Positions 44,206 to 56,933 of a DNA stretch of 64,000 nucleotides are shown in pieces (the first letter of the stretch is position 1; each line of letters opens with the position of its first letter). The stretch lies in assembly GCA_032622095.1 (NCBI GenBank), contig CP136067.1, positions 45,863,549 to 45,927,548 on the forward strand, given 5' to 3'. This DNA comes from Siphonodentalium dalli (lineage: Eukaryota > Mollusca > Scaphopoda > Gadilida > Siphonodentaliidae). The position numbers and the translations under genes are program-made. The notes under the pieces are model-generated. The model was given only the letters and a program-made list of their open reading frames with translations, searched no databases and was not told where the DNA came from.

Positions 44206-44215
44206 AGAGTAGTTC

Positions 44216-46500
44216 ATTAGATTCTAACGAAGGAAATATATATTATAACGAGCTCCCCACAGTATATATACCTTAGAAATTGAGCATCCTGTTGTTGGAT
44301 TATTTCGCATATATACTCAGAGCAGCATGTGGCCAATAATGACATAACTAAGGCATGTTCAAAGCGCATGCTTATTACTTATACGTTGAGTATAATGATT
44401 GTGACAAACTCCAGACAGAGTTATCTCCCATCGCTCCGCTGAGATACCACTGCCACACGGACATTTGGTAAGGATTTCTGACATAATCTTAGTTCTTATG
44501 TGTTAGGATTAAAATTGTCTATGTCTGGCTCAGTTCATATTGTTCTTATCAATACCGAAAAAAATACCATTATTGCAAACTTGTGGTGGTCAAAATAAGA
44601 TAATAGGTGACTAAATATAGTTCCGATGATACGTAAAAACAGATGTATCGGTCGGCAAAGTACCATCCTTCCGGCAGTGATCTACCGCAGTGCATGTTAA
44701 CGGAGAGGGCGCTGCATGGAGTTTATGATTATGATAGACATTTACCGCGACCTACATGTGTGGAGCAATTGAGAACATCGCACCAGACATAGTATGTCAT
44801 TTTCGCGGCGTCTTGAAGCAGGACAAACTTAAATTGTAATCTGATGCCGAGGTCGACTCTAAGGAAAGCTGTAAGTGGTGTGTGAAGCCATGCTTTCCCC
44901 TTCATTTATCGGTTAATTTGAGAATGACATTTGGAATATATACAATGTATGTCCGCGCTGGAAGAAATAAAACTGTACCAATCTTGAAAATAATATCCAT
45001 TTCTGTTGAATTTACTGAATGTTTCTTTTCTGAAACACACTCAAATGTGTGAGCAGTGTGTGTACTTTCGGTAAGTTATAACTCCCAAATGTAGTTGAAT
45101 AAATTTGACTTATTTACGGATTTCAAGTACATGTAATTGCGAATTGCATTTAATTACGCTATCCGTATTTATGTCATACATTTTGTCCGAGAGTATATTG
45201 ACCTTTATGATTTTATTTACATTGTACAAGTTTCAGCAATAAGGCTCAATATAACATGTTCTTGGAGCAGTAGCTTTCTGTGCTCCAGTGTACAAGCACC
45301 GACATTCGGGTTTCTAGGCCTATCAACGAGTCGTTTTAGATCTCTTGGATGCTAATGTTATACAAAGATAATTGGACATTATTCCACGATCGAGAGCAAA
45401 TATAACGGGATTCATACAAACGGCTCGTAAATGTTACTCACAAACAATTTTCCGGCTATGAAACATGCAAAAGGCCACGCATTGAAGAGCTCAGGCATAA
45501 TAAATATAATGGATATGTGAGTAGCAGCGAGCAGGCAATTTCATGAATTTTTCATTCATTCATTAATACACACCACGGCTGTGTTATCTCATGCGTAAAC
45601 GAACTTAAAGCAAATGTGTATACTAGATGCGCAAGTCCGACGCAGGGCCACATTGATACAATCATCCAATAGCAGATATGCCTCAGATAACAATTAACGA
45701 TACATATTGTGACAACATCCGATTAGGTTTCGATGAATAGAGCTGAAACATACACATTCAGCTGATTCAGCGAAAAAACTATTTATCTTCAAGATTAACG
45801 AAATATGTGACAGCGCAAATGTCAAACGATTATTTGGCAACTGTTTATCAGTGTTTGCAATATCACTGACATAAATGGATCCGAAATCAAAGGAAGAAAA
45901 AGTTATATTGAAAACCGAAAATTCATGGTTGGGAAGCATGAGGAAAATGTGGATTTTTTTTTATTTTACACCCAGAAATTCACCCCGCAACAAATTGGAA
46001 TATCTGGGCTATATTAATATGGTGGTCGCTGAAATTAATTCCCCTTTCTGTTGACACCTCGACCCCACGCTATCATATGTGTCTGCGTGCAGCCTGTTCT
46101 CGTGAAAATAAGCACAATGCTAGCTTCTTTTATAAAAGCTCATATTGGCAATATTTGAAAACTTAACAATACATGCATTCGCCTAGAACGCTCTTTATTA
46201 GTTAACATAAGTATGGACGCTGCGGTCGTGAATTTTTTGCTTGGCTGTCAAAAATTACAAACGTTTATAACTTCCCCGTTTGAAAGTCGTGATCTGACCA
46301 TCAGCACCTTCTATTAAGCCGAATTGCATCTGAAGCCAGTTATTTATATCGATCACCTAATCGATGCTAAGTGATTGGAAATCTTATACTAAGCTGACTT
46401 AATTTGCGACAGGGGCTAGTCTTAAATCTCGGCAGATTTTGTGAAAATAAATAAGAATACATTCAGTTTTGTTATGGGAATAAATAATCAAAAAGCTATA
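44216..46500. other. No gene recognised
   Basis: About 2.3 kb without a frame over 85 residues or a recognisable repeat. It has ordinary AT-rich composition. Confidence 0.5.
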
Positions 46501-46505
46501 TACAT

Positions 46506-46599
46506 ATAATAATATGTGCGACTCGCATATATAAGATAATGCACTGGCACATGCTCGTTAACGTTGCACGCGCGCAGCTCTCGTCTTGAAAGGGGTCAA
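46506..46599. mobile_element. Right end of a subfamily C TTAA MITE
   Basis: It contains half a shared hairpin (GACTCGCATATATAAGATAA then TGCACTGGCACATGC), then GTTGCACGCGCGCAGCTC and the inverse of GACCCCTTTCAAGACG. The closing tetramer is TCAA instead of TTAA. The left part is absent. Confidence 0.6.
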
Positions 46600-46615
46600 A
46601 GCGACATGTAAACAA

Positions 46616-46865
46616 CAGTTAAAGCCACATATAACACTTTTATTTCATTAATGACTGAAGTTTCACATTCAGGTACAAACTATAGATTGGAATGACATAT
46701 TAGTCATTTTGAGGTGTGCTTGGTATTTCAGGTTCGAAATACACAGGATTGCTTATGCAGTAACTTGGTGCAGTTGGTTGGAATGCACTAGATAATAAGT
46801 TCAACACATTTAGACGTAATATATGAACACTCCCAAGCTGACCTACTCTTCAGACAGTATTTAGT
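46616..46865. mobile_element. Possible internally deleted G/D composite
   Basis: It begins TTAAAGCCACAT like family G and ends in AGATAATAAGTTCAACACAT and CAGTATTTAGTC like family D, with an unrelated short interior. It is consistent with a deletion derivative spanning both families. Confidence 0.35.
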
Positions 46866-47133
46866 CATCAAAGTAGCAATATGCACCCATTTAGTTCTTA
46901 TCTGATGAAATTATATTATGCATGCATGTATATCAGGGGAAAGGGCAATCAAAGCCAGTCGAACATTTCAAAGCAGATAAAAGGGAGCTGAAAAGCTTAC
47001 GTAACTGACAGTTATTATACAAAACAAGTCTCAAGTCAACATGTATGGTGTTATGCATATCCTGATGACAGAATTCCTGTGTGAATGGTCCTAATGTATC
47101 AAATAAATATATAGTGTGTACAGTATAATATCA

Positions 47134-47212
47134 AATCTTTGAACAAACAGATAAAGAACCCGTTACTATATATATTATATTAACGGGGTCTTTATCTTTT
47201 TGTTCAAAGATT
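47134..47212. repeat. 79-bp near-perfect hairpin
   Basis: AATCTTTGAACAAACAGATA then AAGAACCCGTTA pairs almost completely with the mirrored arm, leaving an AT loop of about 15 bp. Stem length and loop are in the range of a microRNA precursor, but a small MITE is equally likely. No second copy was seen in the window. Confidence 0.5.
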
Positions 47213-47317
47213 TTTTGCTTGGCATTTTCGTGCATTTAGAATATATTTTCGTTGAATTATGGTGTACACCTGTGACTACGCTACTCCTTAACTTATACAT
47301 ATTATGAATGTGCTTTG

Positions 47318-47481
47318 TTAACCCTTTTGATGCTAAATGGGTTATCCCATTCAATTAAACAGTGTACATGGGAATGGATTATTATTGATTTGCAGGGATG
47401 TACACGCAATACAAGCAGACGACAGACAGATAACAGCACATAACTACTCATCAATGATGATTTAGTATAGAACGGGTCTAA
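47318..47481. mobile_element. TTAA-type element, family D, short copy
   Basis: TTAACCCTTTTGATGCTAAA with GGGTTATCCCATTCAATT is at the left, and ATTTAGTATAGAACGGGTCTAA at the right in pieces. The left end shares its first ten bases with subfamilies A and B. CAGACGACAGACAGATAACA marks the family. Length is 164 bp with no hairpin module. Confidence 0.6.
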
Positions 47482-48082
47482 GTCACAGTTTCTTCAACCG
47501 ACTGATTATGATTCCACCATTAATCTTGTTTGATCATAATAATTGAGACCCAACTATTACAACATAGATCACTGTCACACAATTGATATAATTGTTATAG
47601 ATGAGGATGTATATGGGATTGAAACACAAGTCGTGTAACTTATATTAACCAGTCTGTTAACCACACATGACATTGCACATGATCATCCTTACTCTTGTCG
47701 AAAATTACTACTTAAGTATTAAACAATTCTCGCCACAAAACTGTAGCAAAATGCTTGCTCGATTCTTCCCATATAACACCTATACATTATATCGTCGCTA
47801 GAAGACATATCGTATATACGAAAACTATAGTCCGAAATGGTAATGCCCTCAGGGTCATATTATTAGGCATACACATGTATATCAAATATATTGGAACTTT
47901 CGTGTGTGTATGGTGTGTGCTTGGTGGTGAAGCATGTATACAATTTTCAAAATCTGACGTGCCAAACTAATGTTATGATAATTATGAAATATTTACGCAC
48001 CATCCGTTACGTATACTATGTGTTCACAAAGGGCGCATACGTTCCAATTGGTTGAACATACAGAGTACGTTTTAAATCAAAT

Positions 48083-48360
48083 TAAAGCTGCTTTCACAGA
48101 TCTGCGGCGGACGCATACGGCCAACACACGCGGCTATTGGATTATAGGCGCAACGTATCAAACCATACACATATCACTGGGGTTGCGGCTGACCGCAACC
48201 GATTTCAAAACTTTCTGAAATCTGATGCGTTTAACTGCGTCAGCCGTACCCCAGTCATATTCGTATGGTTTAAAACGTTGCGCCTAACCCGATAGCCCCA
48301 TGCGTTGGTCGCATCCATTGGCCGCATGCGTCAGCCGCAGGTCTGTGAACGCAGCTTTAG
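48083..48360. mobile_element. 278-bp palindromic MITE (Harbinger-like?)
   Basis: The ends AAAGCTGCTTTCACAGATCT and complement GGTCTGTGAACGCAGCTTT bound nested inverse blocks: a GGCGCAACGT / ACGTTGCGCC-type pair and CACTGGGGTTGCGGCTGACC / GTCAGCCGTACCCCAGT. The axis lies near 48215. Similar AAGCTGCGTTCACAC ends are frequent in invertebrate MITEs. The superfamily is unproven because flanking TTA is not clearly duplicated. Confidence 0.65.
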
Positions 48361-48477
48361 TCCATCACCTCCTGCGACAGGGCCAGATATGCTTGCCAAC
48401 ATACACCATAAGAGGGCGTAATAAGTCATCGTCACCGCTAGGGAAGTCACCATTTTCGAGGAGTGTCTCATCAAGCA

Positions 48478-48485
48478 TGACGTCA
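48478..48485. promoter_or_regulatory. Isolated TGACGTCA
   Basis: A perfect CRE palindrome not obviously linked to a gene or to one of the CTCG palindromes. It is listed because the octamer is enriched in the window. Confidence 0.2.
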
Positions 48486-48914
48486 TCGGTAATCCAGGAT
48501 ATGAGTTGCAGCAATCCGTATGGCTAAGCAATATACACATACGACACTTGTGACGCGAGAAATAGGAGTGATCGGCAGATGTGGCTTCTGCGATTAAATA
48601 CCAAATGTGTAGAATCATCCCTTCTTAAGCTAACAACATTCGCAGATATCAAACGCCAGTTGACTCCAGCAAATGTTCGGATACCATTGAAATATGTCTA
48701 ATGAGACAGGAATGAATTCTGATGGAGACGAGTTTTGGGGTGAACTATTGAGTCGCAGTTCGTGGGCGAGACGTGTTAATGGAAACAACTCTGCATACCT
48801 TTAGTTCTCTTAATCCATGGGACATGACAGGGTATTGAGAATAGAGATTGTATACAAAAAATGGTAGAAGAAGGAACACACATCCCGAGTGCCGTTCAAC
48901 ATGGCGTATGGTCC

Positions 48915-49205
48915 GCCGCCGTCGTCGTCGTCGTCGTCATCATCATCATCATCATCATCATCAGCATCATCATCATCAGCATCAGCATCATCATCATCAT
49001 CGCCACCATAGCATTGATCATCATCGTCATCACCATCACAGTCATCGTCTCGTCATAATCGTCATTATCATCATCATAGTCATCGTCAAAGTCATCATCA
49101 TCATTATCATAATCATCATAGGCATCATCGTCGTCTTTCCCATCGTCATTGCTTCTTCGATATTATTTCTCATCATCATCGTCGTCGTCATTGTTGCAAT
49201 AATCG
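48915..49205 (+). repeat. Trinucleotide (GTC/ATC) repeat tract
   Basis: GTCGTCGTCGTC passes into ATCATCATC runs with scattered GTC, AGC and ACC interruptions over ~290 bp. Frames through it read poly-Arg/His or poly-Val/Ile, artefacts of the repeat and not protein genes. Confidence 0.9.
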
Positions 49206-49218
49206 TAGCAAATAAATA

Positions 49219-49324
49219 CACTGCGAATCGGAGTGTATAGTAGAATTATACTACATAGAAAAACTAATCGTTGGACGACAATCAGTTTATGCGGTCAAAT
49301 TAGACTATACACGCCGATTCGCAG
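49219..49324. repeat. 106-bp inverted repeat with 20-bp arms
   Basis: ACTGCGAATCGGAGTGTATAG (in two overlapping parts) at 49219 is the inverse of CTATACACGCCGATTCGCAG ending 49324, with one mismatch. It could be a minimal MITE inserted at the edge of the trinucleotide tract. Confidence 0.5.
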
Positions 49325-50340
49325 TCTATATATTTCTCTTGTAATTCTACTGTATGTATTCGTCGAAATTGTATCGATTTGCGTACATATTTTGGTTTAT
49401 CCGCTACATAACAGCCCAGTTTTGATATGCGTGGTACGATTTTACACCAGGCAGTTATTCTCTTCGAACTGTAACGCCAAACATGACGTAATTATAAAAC
49501 AACCACTCCTTTTCACTTATTTTTCTTTTATATTAAATACAAATCACTATTAGCAAATATAAATTATTTGTATCTTTCGTCAGTCTAGCATGGCATTGCC
49601 CAATTTGCCTGTTGTTTGAATTATGAGCGTTCTGACAATGTGAGGCGCCGGTAGCATTGCATTGGTTGCACCACGATTTTATTGGGGTAAAATTCATAAT
49701 ATCTAGAATTGTATCACAAAACGACGTGAATATATCCATGGAAACACACTTCAACACAGGCTACTTACCAATCAGTATATATGACCCATTGTATGCAGGT
49801 TTCGACAACAAGTAACATCTTGGTATGTCTTTCATTCGCAAACAAAATATTTCCAGATGTTGGCAATATCCTTCTGACATAAATTAGCACGAAACAAGTC
49901 ATTACATTGGTTGGTTGGTTAGTTGGAGAATAACATACCTTTTAGCAACTGTCATATCACAAATATGTCATTTTCCATAGCGGACAAAATACCGTGCAAA
50001 TTGTTATTTCCATGGGAAGTCAGTTCATAAGACACCTAGAAATAATTGAGCATCAATATGTAACTAGCTTGCCCTAGATCGGTTGGCAATCCAGACACCA
50101 TCCATTATACTATCTATCGTTTGCTTATATTTCCTGAACATTCTCCAGATAACTAATAGACAATTCCAATGTATACTTTACTTTTATAACTCATGCCATA
50201 AAGAATCCAGATATCAACTTATATCTGAGTTTTTAAGTCAACATAATTCAATTATTTTAAAGATAATTTACACAGCAAGAAACATAGTTAACACTATTCC
50301 GCGACGATTCTGGATGGTATGGGGTAATCTGCATATATAT
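49325..50340. other. No gene recognised
   Basis: AT-rich sequence with frames up to 106 residues on either strand. None has a recognisable family. Confidence 0.5.
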
Positions 50341-50343
50341 ATA

Positions 50344-50545
50344 CAGTAATGCCCCAAGTAATCTATTCCTTAACCACAGCATAATTATGGGTAACTTTTC
50401 AGAATTTAGTCGGAAATATGGCTTGGTGCCATTCATCGGAAAACTCTAACTGATAGCTTTCCATTGAATGGCAACAAGCCATATTTCCGACTAAATCCTG
50501 AAAAGTTACCCATAATTCTTCTGCGGTTAAGGAGTCGATCGACTC
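50344..50545. mobile_element. Palindromic pogo/Tc1-like MITE, copy B5, right end lost
   Basis: CAGTAATGCCCCAAGTAATC begins just after a TA, and both arms of the family palindrome are present. The right arm stops after AGGAGTCGATCGACTCGATC without the terminal CATTACTG. It is joined there to the inverted repeat at 50549. Confidence 0.75.
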
Positions 50546-50548
50546 GAT

Positions 50549-51093
50549 CGAACTATCTTCGCATCTTCGACATTGCGGGCATTTGCTGTGTGCAAATGTT
50601 GGCATACAGGTATATCATGTAATATTGTGGATAGACGCCGAAACTCCTTGACAACCCCCTCCACGGTTATCGATGCAGTTCCGTAGCATTGAACACGTAT
50701 CCACCTGTGTAGTAGTGTGTACACTCCTTCGCGTTAGTCTCTAGATACATGCATATGCCAGAGTTATGGTTTCGCGTGGAATTGACCATCGGAGTTCGAA
50801 TATCAAGAAATGGTGGACTATTTTCGAAAACATAACACCACCAGTAATTTTTAAATTAAAAATACTAGCTGTCAAATATTTGGAACACGAACCTCGATTT
50901 TAGAGATGCATGTATCTAGAGACTAACGCGAAGGAGTGTACACAGGTGGATGCGTGTTCAATGCTACGGAACTGCATCGATAACCGTGGAGGGGGTTGTC
51001 AAGGAGTTTCGGCGTCTATCCACAATATTACATGATATACCTGTATGCCAACATTTTCACACAGCAAATGCCCGCAATGTCGAAGATAGTTCG
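50549..51093. repeat. Inverted repeat with ~180-200-bp near-identical arms
   Basis: The arms 50549-50754 and 50917-51093 are inverse copies. Apart from two short extra stretches in the left arm (an 8-bp duplication near the outer end and ~10 bp AGTAGTGTGT) there are very few substitutions. The spacer is 162 bp. Open frames read the same peptide from each arm (RVQCYGTASITVEGV..), which follows from the symmetry. No protein family is recognised. Confidence 0.75.
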
Positions 51094-51815
51094 ATTACCA
51101 CAATCGCGAATGTGCGGTTCACGAGTTGTGATTGCAAACGTGAGTGTAGTGATTTACCAATACATTTGACAAGCTTTGCGATATCTTGATAAATAAAAAA
51201 ACACGAGGGAAGGGTCGAAGTGACATTTGGGCTGAAATAATGAACCCCATCAAACTAAAACAAATAAAAACAAACAAACCGTTATCCGAGTAGATTTGAA
51301 TGACGCCATACATAATCCGAAGTGGCAGAGACAAAAGTTTCCCGCGCAAAATCCAAATGTATAAGTCCGTCGTCTGCTACATGGAACATAGAAGGTCACA
51401 AAAATACTATACACATCGACATCGCGTCGCAAAATCTATGTAACAGTCGTGTCCCATAACGATAACGCCGTATCCACAGATTTCACGGCACGATAATGAC
51501 ACAGCGAGTGCTAACTATCGGCGTGCGCACCGGTCCCATGATGACAGGTTCATACCCAGGAATCACGACAGCACGTGCTGAAGCATCGGTGTCGGAGCGT
51601 CGATTCCACAGTGATGCCGTCCGACTATACGATATAAGTAGTCGCTCTCTACTGACTTGAGCGAGCGAAGCATCGTCGAAGCTGCTGGCACCGATCAATA
51701 ATATTACAACACAATCTCAACCTGCTATGTTATACAGTGTATCTCTTGATGCTCGAAAAAACATAAAAGCAAAATTAACAATCCGTCGAAAAGGTAGGCG
51801 CGGTGACAGGGGTTG
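51094..51815. other. No gene recognised
   Basis: Short frames on the minus strand (60-76 residues) show no recognised family. Composition is slightly less AT-rich near 51480-51700. Confidence 0.45.
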
Positions 51816-51818
51816 GTC

Positions 51819-51899
51819 ATAGGTCCCCTGGTGCGACAACATTACCATGAGTATATCAGGTATATACTCATCGTAGTATTGAAGCACCAGGGGACCTGT
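51819..51899. repeat. 81-bp hairpin
   Basis: ATAGGTCCCCTGGTGC and GCACCAGGGGACCTGTG form the base of an 81-bp fold. The upper arms, ATGAGTATAT and inverse, close a small loop. It lacks CTCG punctuation. Confidence 0.5.
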
Positions 51900-54765
51900 G
51901 GGGTTCGTTGGTTAGTCGCTTTTACTTGTTGTTACATGTACGTGCATACGGTTGCATCGTGGTGGTTTTTGGTGATCCAAGGAAAATACGAGTATTCTGA
52001 TTTCAGTCATTATATTCACGTGGAAACCGCTGCCGCTGACAAAAAAAAACACTGGCAAACTGTTCTACATGTACAAGTGACTATACGACTCCCATATTAA
52101 TCCAATGTTATCGGAAACTGAACCAGCTAAAAATTCGATACGTGATGCACTTCACCGCCCGCGAACGGGTGTCTAGAGCGGATGTCATAACATGTGTGTG
52201 CATAAATGTCTTAGAAATATTAAATGCATGCATGGTGTCAAATCCGGCGCGATAGTTTCACTATCGCGTTGACAGTGTGACCTGCAGTGGCATATTCGTT
52301 GATGTATTTAATGTTTTTCGGCTGCGTGCAATAACTGACTGAAGCTGTAAGTCTTAAAATTGAGGGAGGGACAACTATTTTATTGTCTGTGGTGGAGACG
52401 TGCACAGACACAGTTTAATTGTACTTATACACTTATAGTAAACTACATACACTACTTTCTATCTTAATTTATAACGACGCCTAAATAGTGGTAATTGAAG
52501 AGATGTCGACCTTCTGTATTGACTCTCTTCATATTGCCTTTTGTGTCTTGGGCCCAGAATAAATTTGCATTCTCGAGTTGAAAGAAAGCAACCATTCAAC
52601 AGTTAGATTCACAAACAACACGAGACAGTGACGATTACATACAATGGTTGTTAAAATGAACATCTTTCTTGGATGGCCAGGGTCTGTTTTGTCGAAATTT
52701 TCTATGCAATGAGATATGAGTTCAGACATCTGTGAGATTCAGACAAATTCAGACATTATTCGCCTATCATATGTACTATTCACCCTTTTGATCTGTTCCG
52801 CTGTGGAAAATCAACTCTCCCTCCTCTCAACAACTACATTATTCTTTTTCTTTTTCTTTTTTTAACCTGTGGGTGGACTCAGTCCTGGTCACGAGGCCCG
52901 ACATTAATCGTGTATACTCACTTTAAAATATGTATGATAATATATGGGCAGTATCGCAGCACCAGTACCGCTGGTCATCGAACAAATGCAAATGTTAACG
53001 CTAAATTCAAAGCCGTGTATCTTTCCCACTGTTGCCAATAATTGTGTACTCATAACCACTTTTATCGACACCACTATACTCTTTTCTGGCGAGATTGACC
53101 CCGTGGGCGGCGTTGCGATGCCGTTACGTATTCCGCCAAACTGCCGTATCAACTAAATTTCGCAACATCGTTAATGGCACAATCGCGACGGTTAATAAAC
53201 CAAATTTGTTGAAACCATAAAATCTGTTTTAAGTGCCTCGTAGTTGTGCTACGTTTGATTGCATCGTTTCAGCTGGTCAAAGCATATCCGCTCCTGGCAC
53301 TGAATACTATTCAATAGCCTCAATTCGATAACTAACTGAAGTGCTACTACTGCGCTACAAAATACGGAATCGGAAACGGAACGCTGATCCAGATTAATTC
53401 TTACGATTGATCCCGCGAATGTGTTGAAATCATTTTAGACTTGCATTATATAATTCAATAAAATGAAATATTGGCTTTATTGCTTGATGTGATTACGCTA
53501 TCGAGGCGGAACCAATATGTCGCTCCCGCGTGAGGTTGTTTCGTTTCGTTTGTTCCGAGGCCGTCGATGCGCATTTTTAATTCAAATATCGTATTATATT
53601 TGTTTCGCCACAAGGCGTCTCTGTGGGGCGCGAAAGTAACGACGTGTTGTCGGCGACAAAAATAGACAATAACAGAAAAATACAGCTGATATAGCGATGC
53701 TTAGAGATTATAATGACAATATCTGTGATATGTACTATTACGTGTAATATTCATGCGTTGTTCAAGCATACCAGAAGTGATGTATCCCCGTCGAACTCAT
53801 AGTATAGTATATATACCTTCGTGGTTCGAAATGAGAGGATGTCGAATCTATACATGGCTAATGTTTCATTTAAAGGGGAAGTTCGTAGAAAGTTCACATA
53901 TTTTTTGTATTAATTGCAATGAGAACGCACACCAACCACTTAAAGCGAAAGACGCGGAAATATGGCAAGATATTGACACGCCTTCCCAGTTATACAAATC
54001 TAATCAATCAAATGTATTATTCGTCGTCTGACTTGACATTTAGTGTTATTGATACTCAAAATTCAAAAGTCTGGATGTCCCGTATGTGTCTGCAGAATCT
54101 CCTCAAAGTCAACGGGGAATTGATTTGGTCGACATAGCTGGATGGTGTTGTCTGAGATCTCGACACGCTATACCTTCTAAATATACACAGGGCACCGGGC
54201 ACAGTCCTCTCGCGAGAAATTACAGGTGCTGCAACGAATTCCCATCATAACACCTATACTACTATATGTTCATTATATACCTTAAATTAATTATATAAAA
54301 CGCATGAGCTCACAAATGTAAGGTAGCGATTAGCATGTCCCCACTTGCAGTTGGCTATATATTTATATTTAATTATTTTATCACATAATTAGTCCATAAA
54401 CCCGGCAGTAAGAAAAGTGTGCATTATGGCCACGCGCAATAACGTAAGAGCTTAGCGTAATGATGTCGATCAATGTTATTATTGTGTTAATATTTAGAAT
54501 ATAATTATGACATTCAATTTGTGTTGGGTTATTTAGAGATAACTGGGATAAACATGGGTGATGCGTGTGGTTGAACAATTATATCAACACGAAAAGACAC
54601 ATTTATAATGGAACTATATTTTTTATTGAAGGTGTTTAATTTAATTCCTCTTTGGTTGTGATAAGGAAATCAATATTAATTTGTTTTAACCCCAGCCGTT
54701 TCGAGATCATTTTTCCTTGCTAAAATGTGATTATGAAAGAATAAATAAAAAATCAAATTCGTCAC
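51900..54765. other. No gene recognised
   Basis: About 2.9 kb with no supported gene. A perfect 9-bp hairpin (CGCGATAGT-TTC-ACTATCGCG, 52248-52268) and a CT-rich run (52837-52862) are the only local structures noted. A 92-residue frame at 53753-54031 is unrecognised. Confidence 0.45.
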
Positions 54766-54769
54766 AAGT

Positions 54770-54850
54770 GTTAGTAGCTCGACTGCATGGAATCGAATTT
54801 AGTGTAACCGGTTAATACATTTCGTAAATAACTGCGACACATTAGAGATC
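54770..54850 (+). repeat. Decayed half of a CTCG palindrome
   Basis: AATCGAATTTAGTGTAACCG and GTTAATACATTTCGTAAATA resemble the right arm of the palindrome at 57410-57548, and the segment ends in the same GAGATCCTC. The left arm is not recognisable. Confidence 0.4.
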
Positions 54851-54976
54851 CTCTATATATTTGGACGTGTATACACTGTATAGCTATCTATTTTAAACGA
54901 CCAGCAATATGTTCTAAGCTTTTAGTTATCTGTTTCAGAAAATATATAAATATTTATAACATAGAGCTAACTGCTT

Positions 54977-54996
54977 AAAGTCCCACTTAATTTTCC
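54977..54996. repeat. Lone end of the family F MITE
   Basis: TTAAAGTCCCACTTAATTTT differs by one base from the terminus of the element at 34167-34654. No partner end was found within the next few hundred bases. Confidence 0.45.
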
Positions 54997-55710
54997 CACC
55001 CAAGATCTCATTTTATACTTAGTCTATAGACTAGACTAAAAAAGAAAGTTGAGTGTTGAGCACTACTGAAAATGTTCATGTTGGTGGAACCATCTTCGTT
55101 CTTAATTCAGATAAATGGAAAGGTCGTGGAAATAATCTTAATTACAAATCTGGAGATTTCTGCTAAAATCGCATCGATTGGTCGGTCGCGCAAGACAGTT
55201 GAAAACAAATACAGAAATAGGAATTCTTCCCAGCAAGGATATGGTGTAGCCGCCTAAGATCACGTATCTTCGGGTGGCATCTACCGTCGGGTATGCATGA
55301 GACGACAAGGAGCGAGCGGGGGAAGTAAATCATTCACGAGGGTGCGAACTGATAGCAACGGACAGTGGTTACGGATCCAAGCCATGAGATACGATACATG
55401 ATAGCATCGGTCGGGCAATCCCACGGTATGCAAGCACCGGTGGGTAGCATAGATAAGGCATACTATGACACCCATACGTCGGTCTCGTTTCATCTACGTG
55501 ATTTACCGTGATCACGGAACAGGGAGCGATATAATTACTCTGCATGCATGCAGTAAATACACAACAAATCGTCACCATTAAAGCGGTAAAAATACATGTA
55601 AATGTACGTTTGTTTGGTTAGGGTTTAACGTTGTTTTAGTCGCAAAACCATATCACGACGATTAGAGTAAGTTAACGGGTATTATACATGTCAATAGACA
55701 CTAGGATAGC
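54997..55710. other. No gene recognised
   Basis: Mixed composition. A 70-residue minus-strand frame overlaps a 69-residue one near 55370-55490; neither is recognised. Confidence 0.45.
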
Positions 55711-55714
55711 CAAG

Positions 55715-56147
55715 TTAAATGGACATGGCTCATTCTAGCTTCCAAATTATGTCTACGTAATTTGGAAGGAGGTACATATATGAGATAGGTTGGCAAATAC
55801 ACCATATTGATATACCGGCTTCATGCTCTGAAAAATACTGTACACGGTCACAGCCATGTTCCAGCGCTTTAACATTTTTCCCACAGAGGTGAATCAAACT
55901 CTCCTTATTTTTACCATATCAGGAATAGACTAACACGGAACGCTCTTTTCTGTTCCATGCCGTCAAATGGCTGTTTTTGTTTGGGATCCAAACATCGTGT
56001 TCAAAGTTGTATTTGTTATGGCTTCGATGCGTCATGCTTCTAGAGAGGTACTTAAAGTATTTATCGACCTATTACGATACCGGGGAAAATTTCAAAAGCG
56101 AATATTATTAGGTGTATTATGGCACGAAAACTGCCAAGTGGCTTTAA
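55715..56147. mobile_element. Family G element, copy 2 (inverted)
   Basis: TTAAATGGACATGGCTCATT and the inverse of TTAAAGCCACTTGGCAG bound a 433-bp element that matches 25559-26003 in reverse across its length. An inner dyad (TCCAAATTATGTCTACGTAA then TTTGGA) near 55740 is private to this copy. No family D element adjoins it. Confidence 0.65.
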
Positions 56148-56933
56148 GTTAAGTTTCCTATAGTATTATATGGGCGATATTTTCAATCAATACCGGCTGT
56201 TCAAGAAAAATTAATTATTTACGTCTCATGTGAATCCCGTCCCTCGTGACCCACAATGTTTTGATGTAAAGATTAACTCAAAACCAAGAGAAATATAGTT
56301 TGAACCCATAACTGGATTTTAAACGAAGCATATCGGAAATTAGGCTATATGCATATCTGAACTGCCGGGAAGCCAGAGCGCAAACATTGGCCGCAAGAAA
56401 CACGACTCTTCCATGTCCTGGTTATCAAAGGAAAAGCAAATATATCCACACTCCTAACCAATTTTTCTTTTGTATGCCGTACACGTCTTATTAGATAACG
56501 GGTTCGCGAAGTTCAACTGGATAAACATTCCTCTAAATATCTCCCCAGCTCTCTCCCTACCTTAATCCATCTCCACCGTTTGCTTAATTTCAGTCTCTTT
56601 ATCTCGTTTTTTTGTATAACTCTTCCTTCTCTCATACATAACATATGAAACAATCCATCAATACTACTGTTAGTTATCATTACTCGTACATACTGTAGCT
56701 ATATTGTTATAACATATTTCCTTGCTCTTGTCAACTTTTGATTTGGAATATTCAGTGTTTTGACAATGGTGAGAGGATGTTGTTGTAAGTGGTAGCTCTT
56801 GTTATCCCACTCCGTTTGCCCTTGTATATATTTATGTTATGCATTAAGCAAATAAAATATGTTTAAACTAACTGGATAAACATTCACTACAGTGTATGTT
56901 GTTTTCATCGGAAGAGACGAAGCTAATATTATT
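56148..56933. other. No gene recognised
   Basis: AT-rich, with a pyrimidine-rich stretch near 56530-56640. No frame is supported. Confidence 0.45.

Noticed and set aside
48848-49240. Poly-His/Ile open frame of 130 residues
   Set aside because: It is produced by the GTC/ATC trinucleotide tract. There is no domain or start context.
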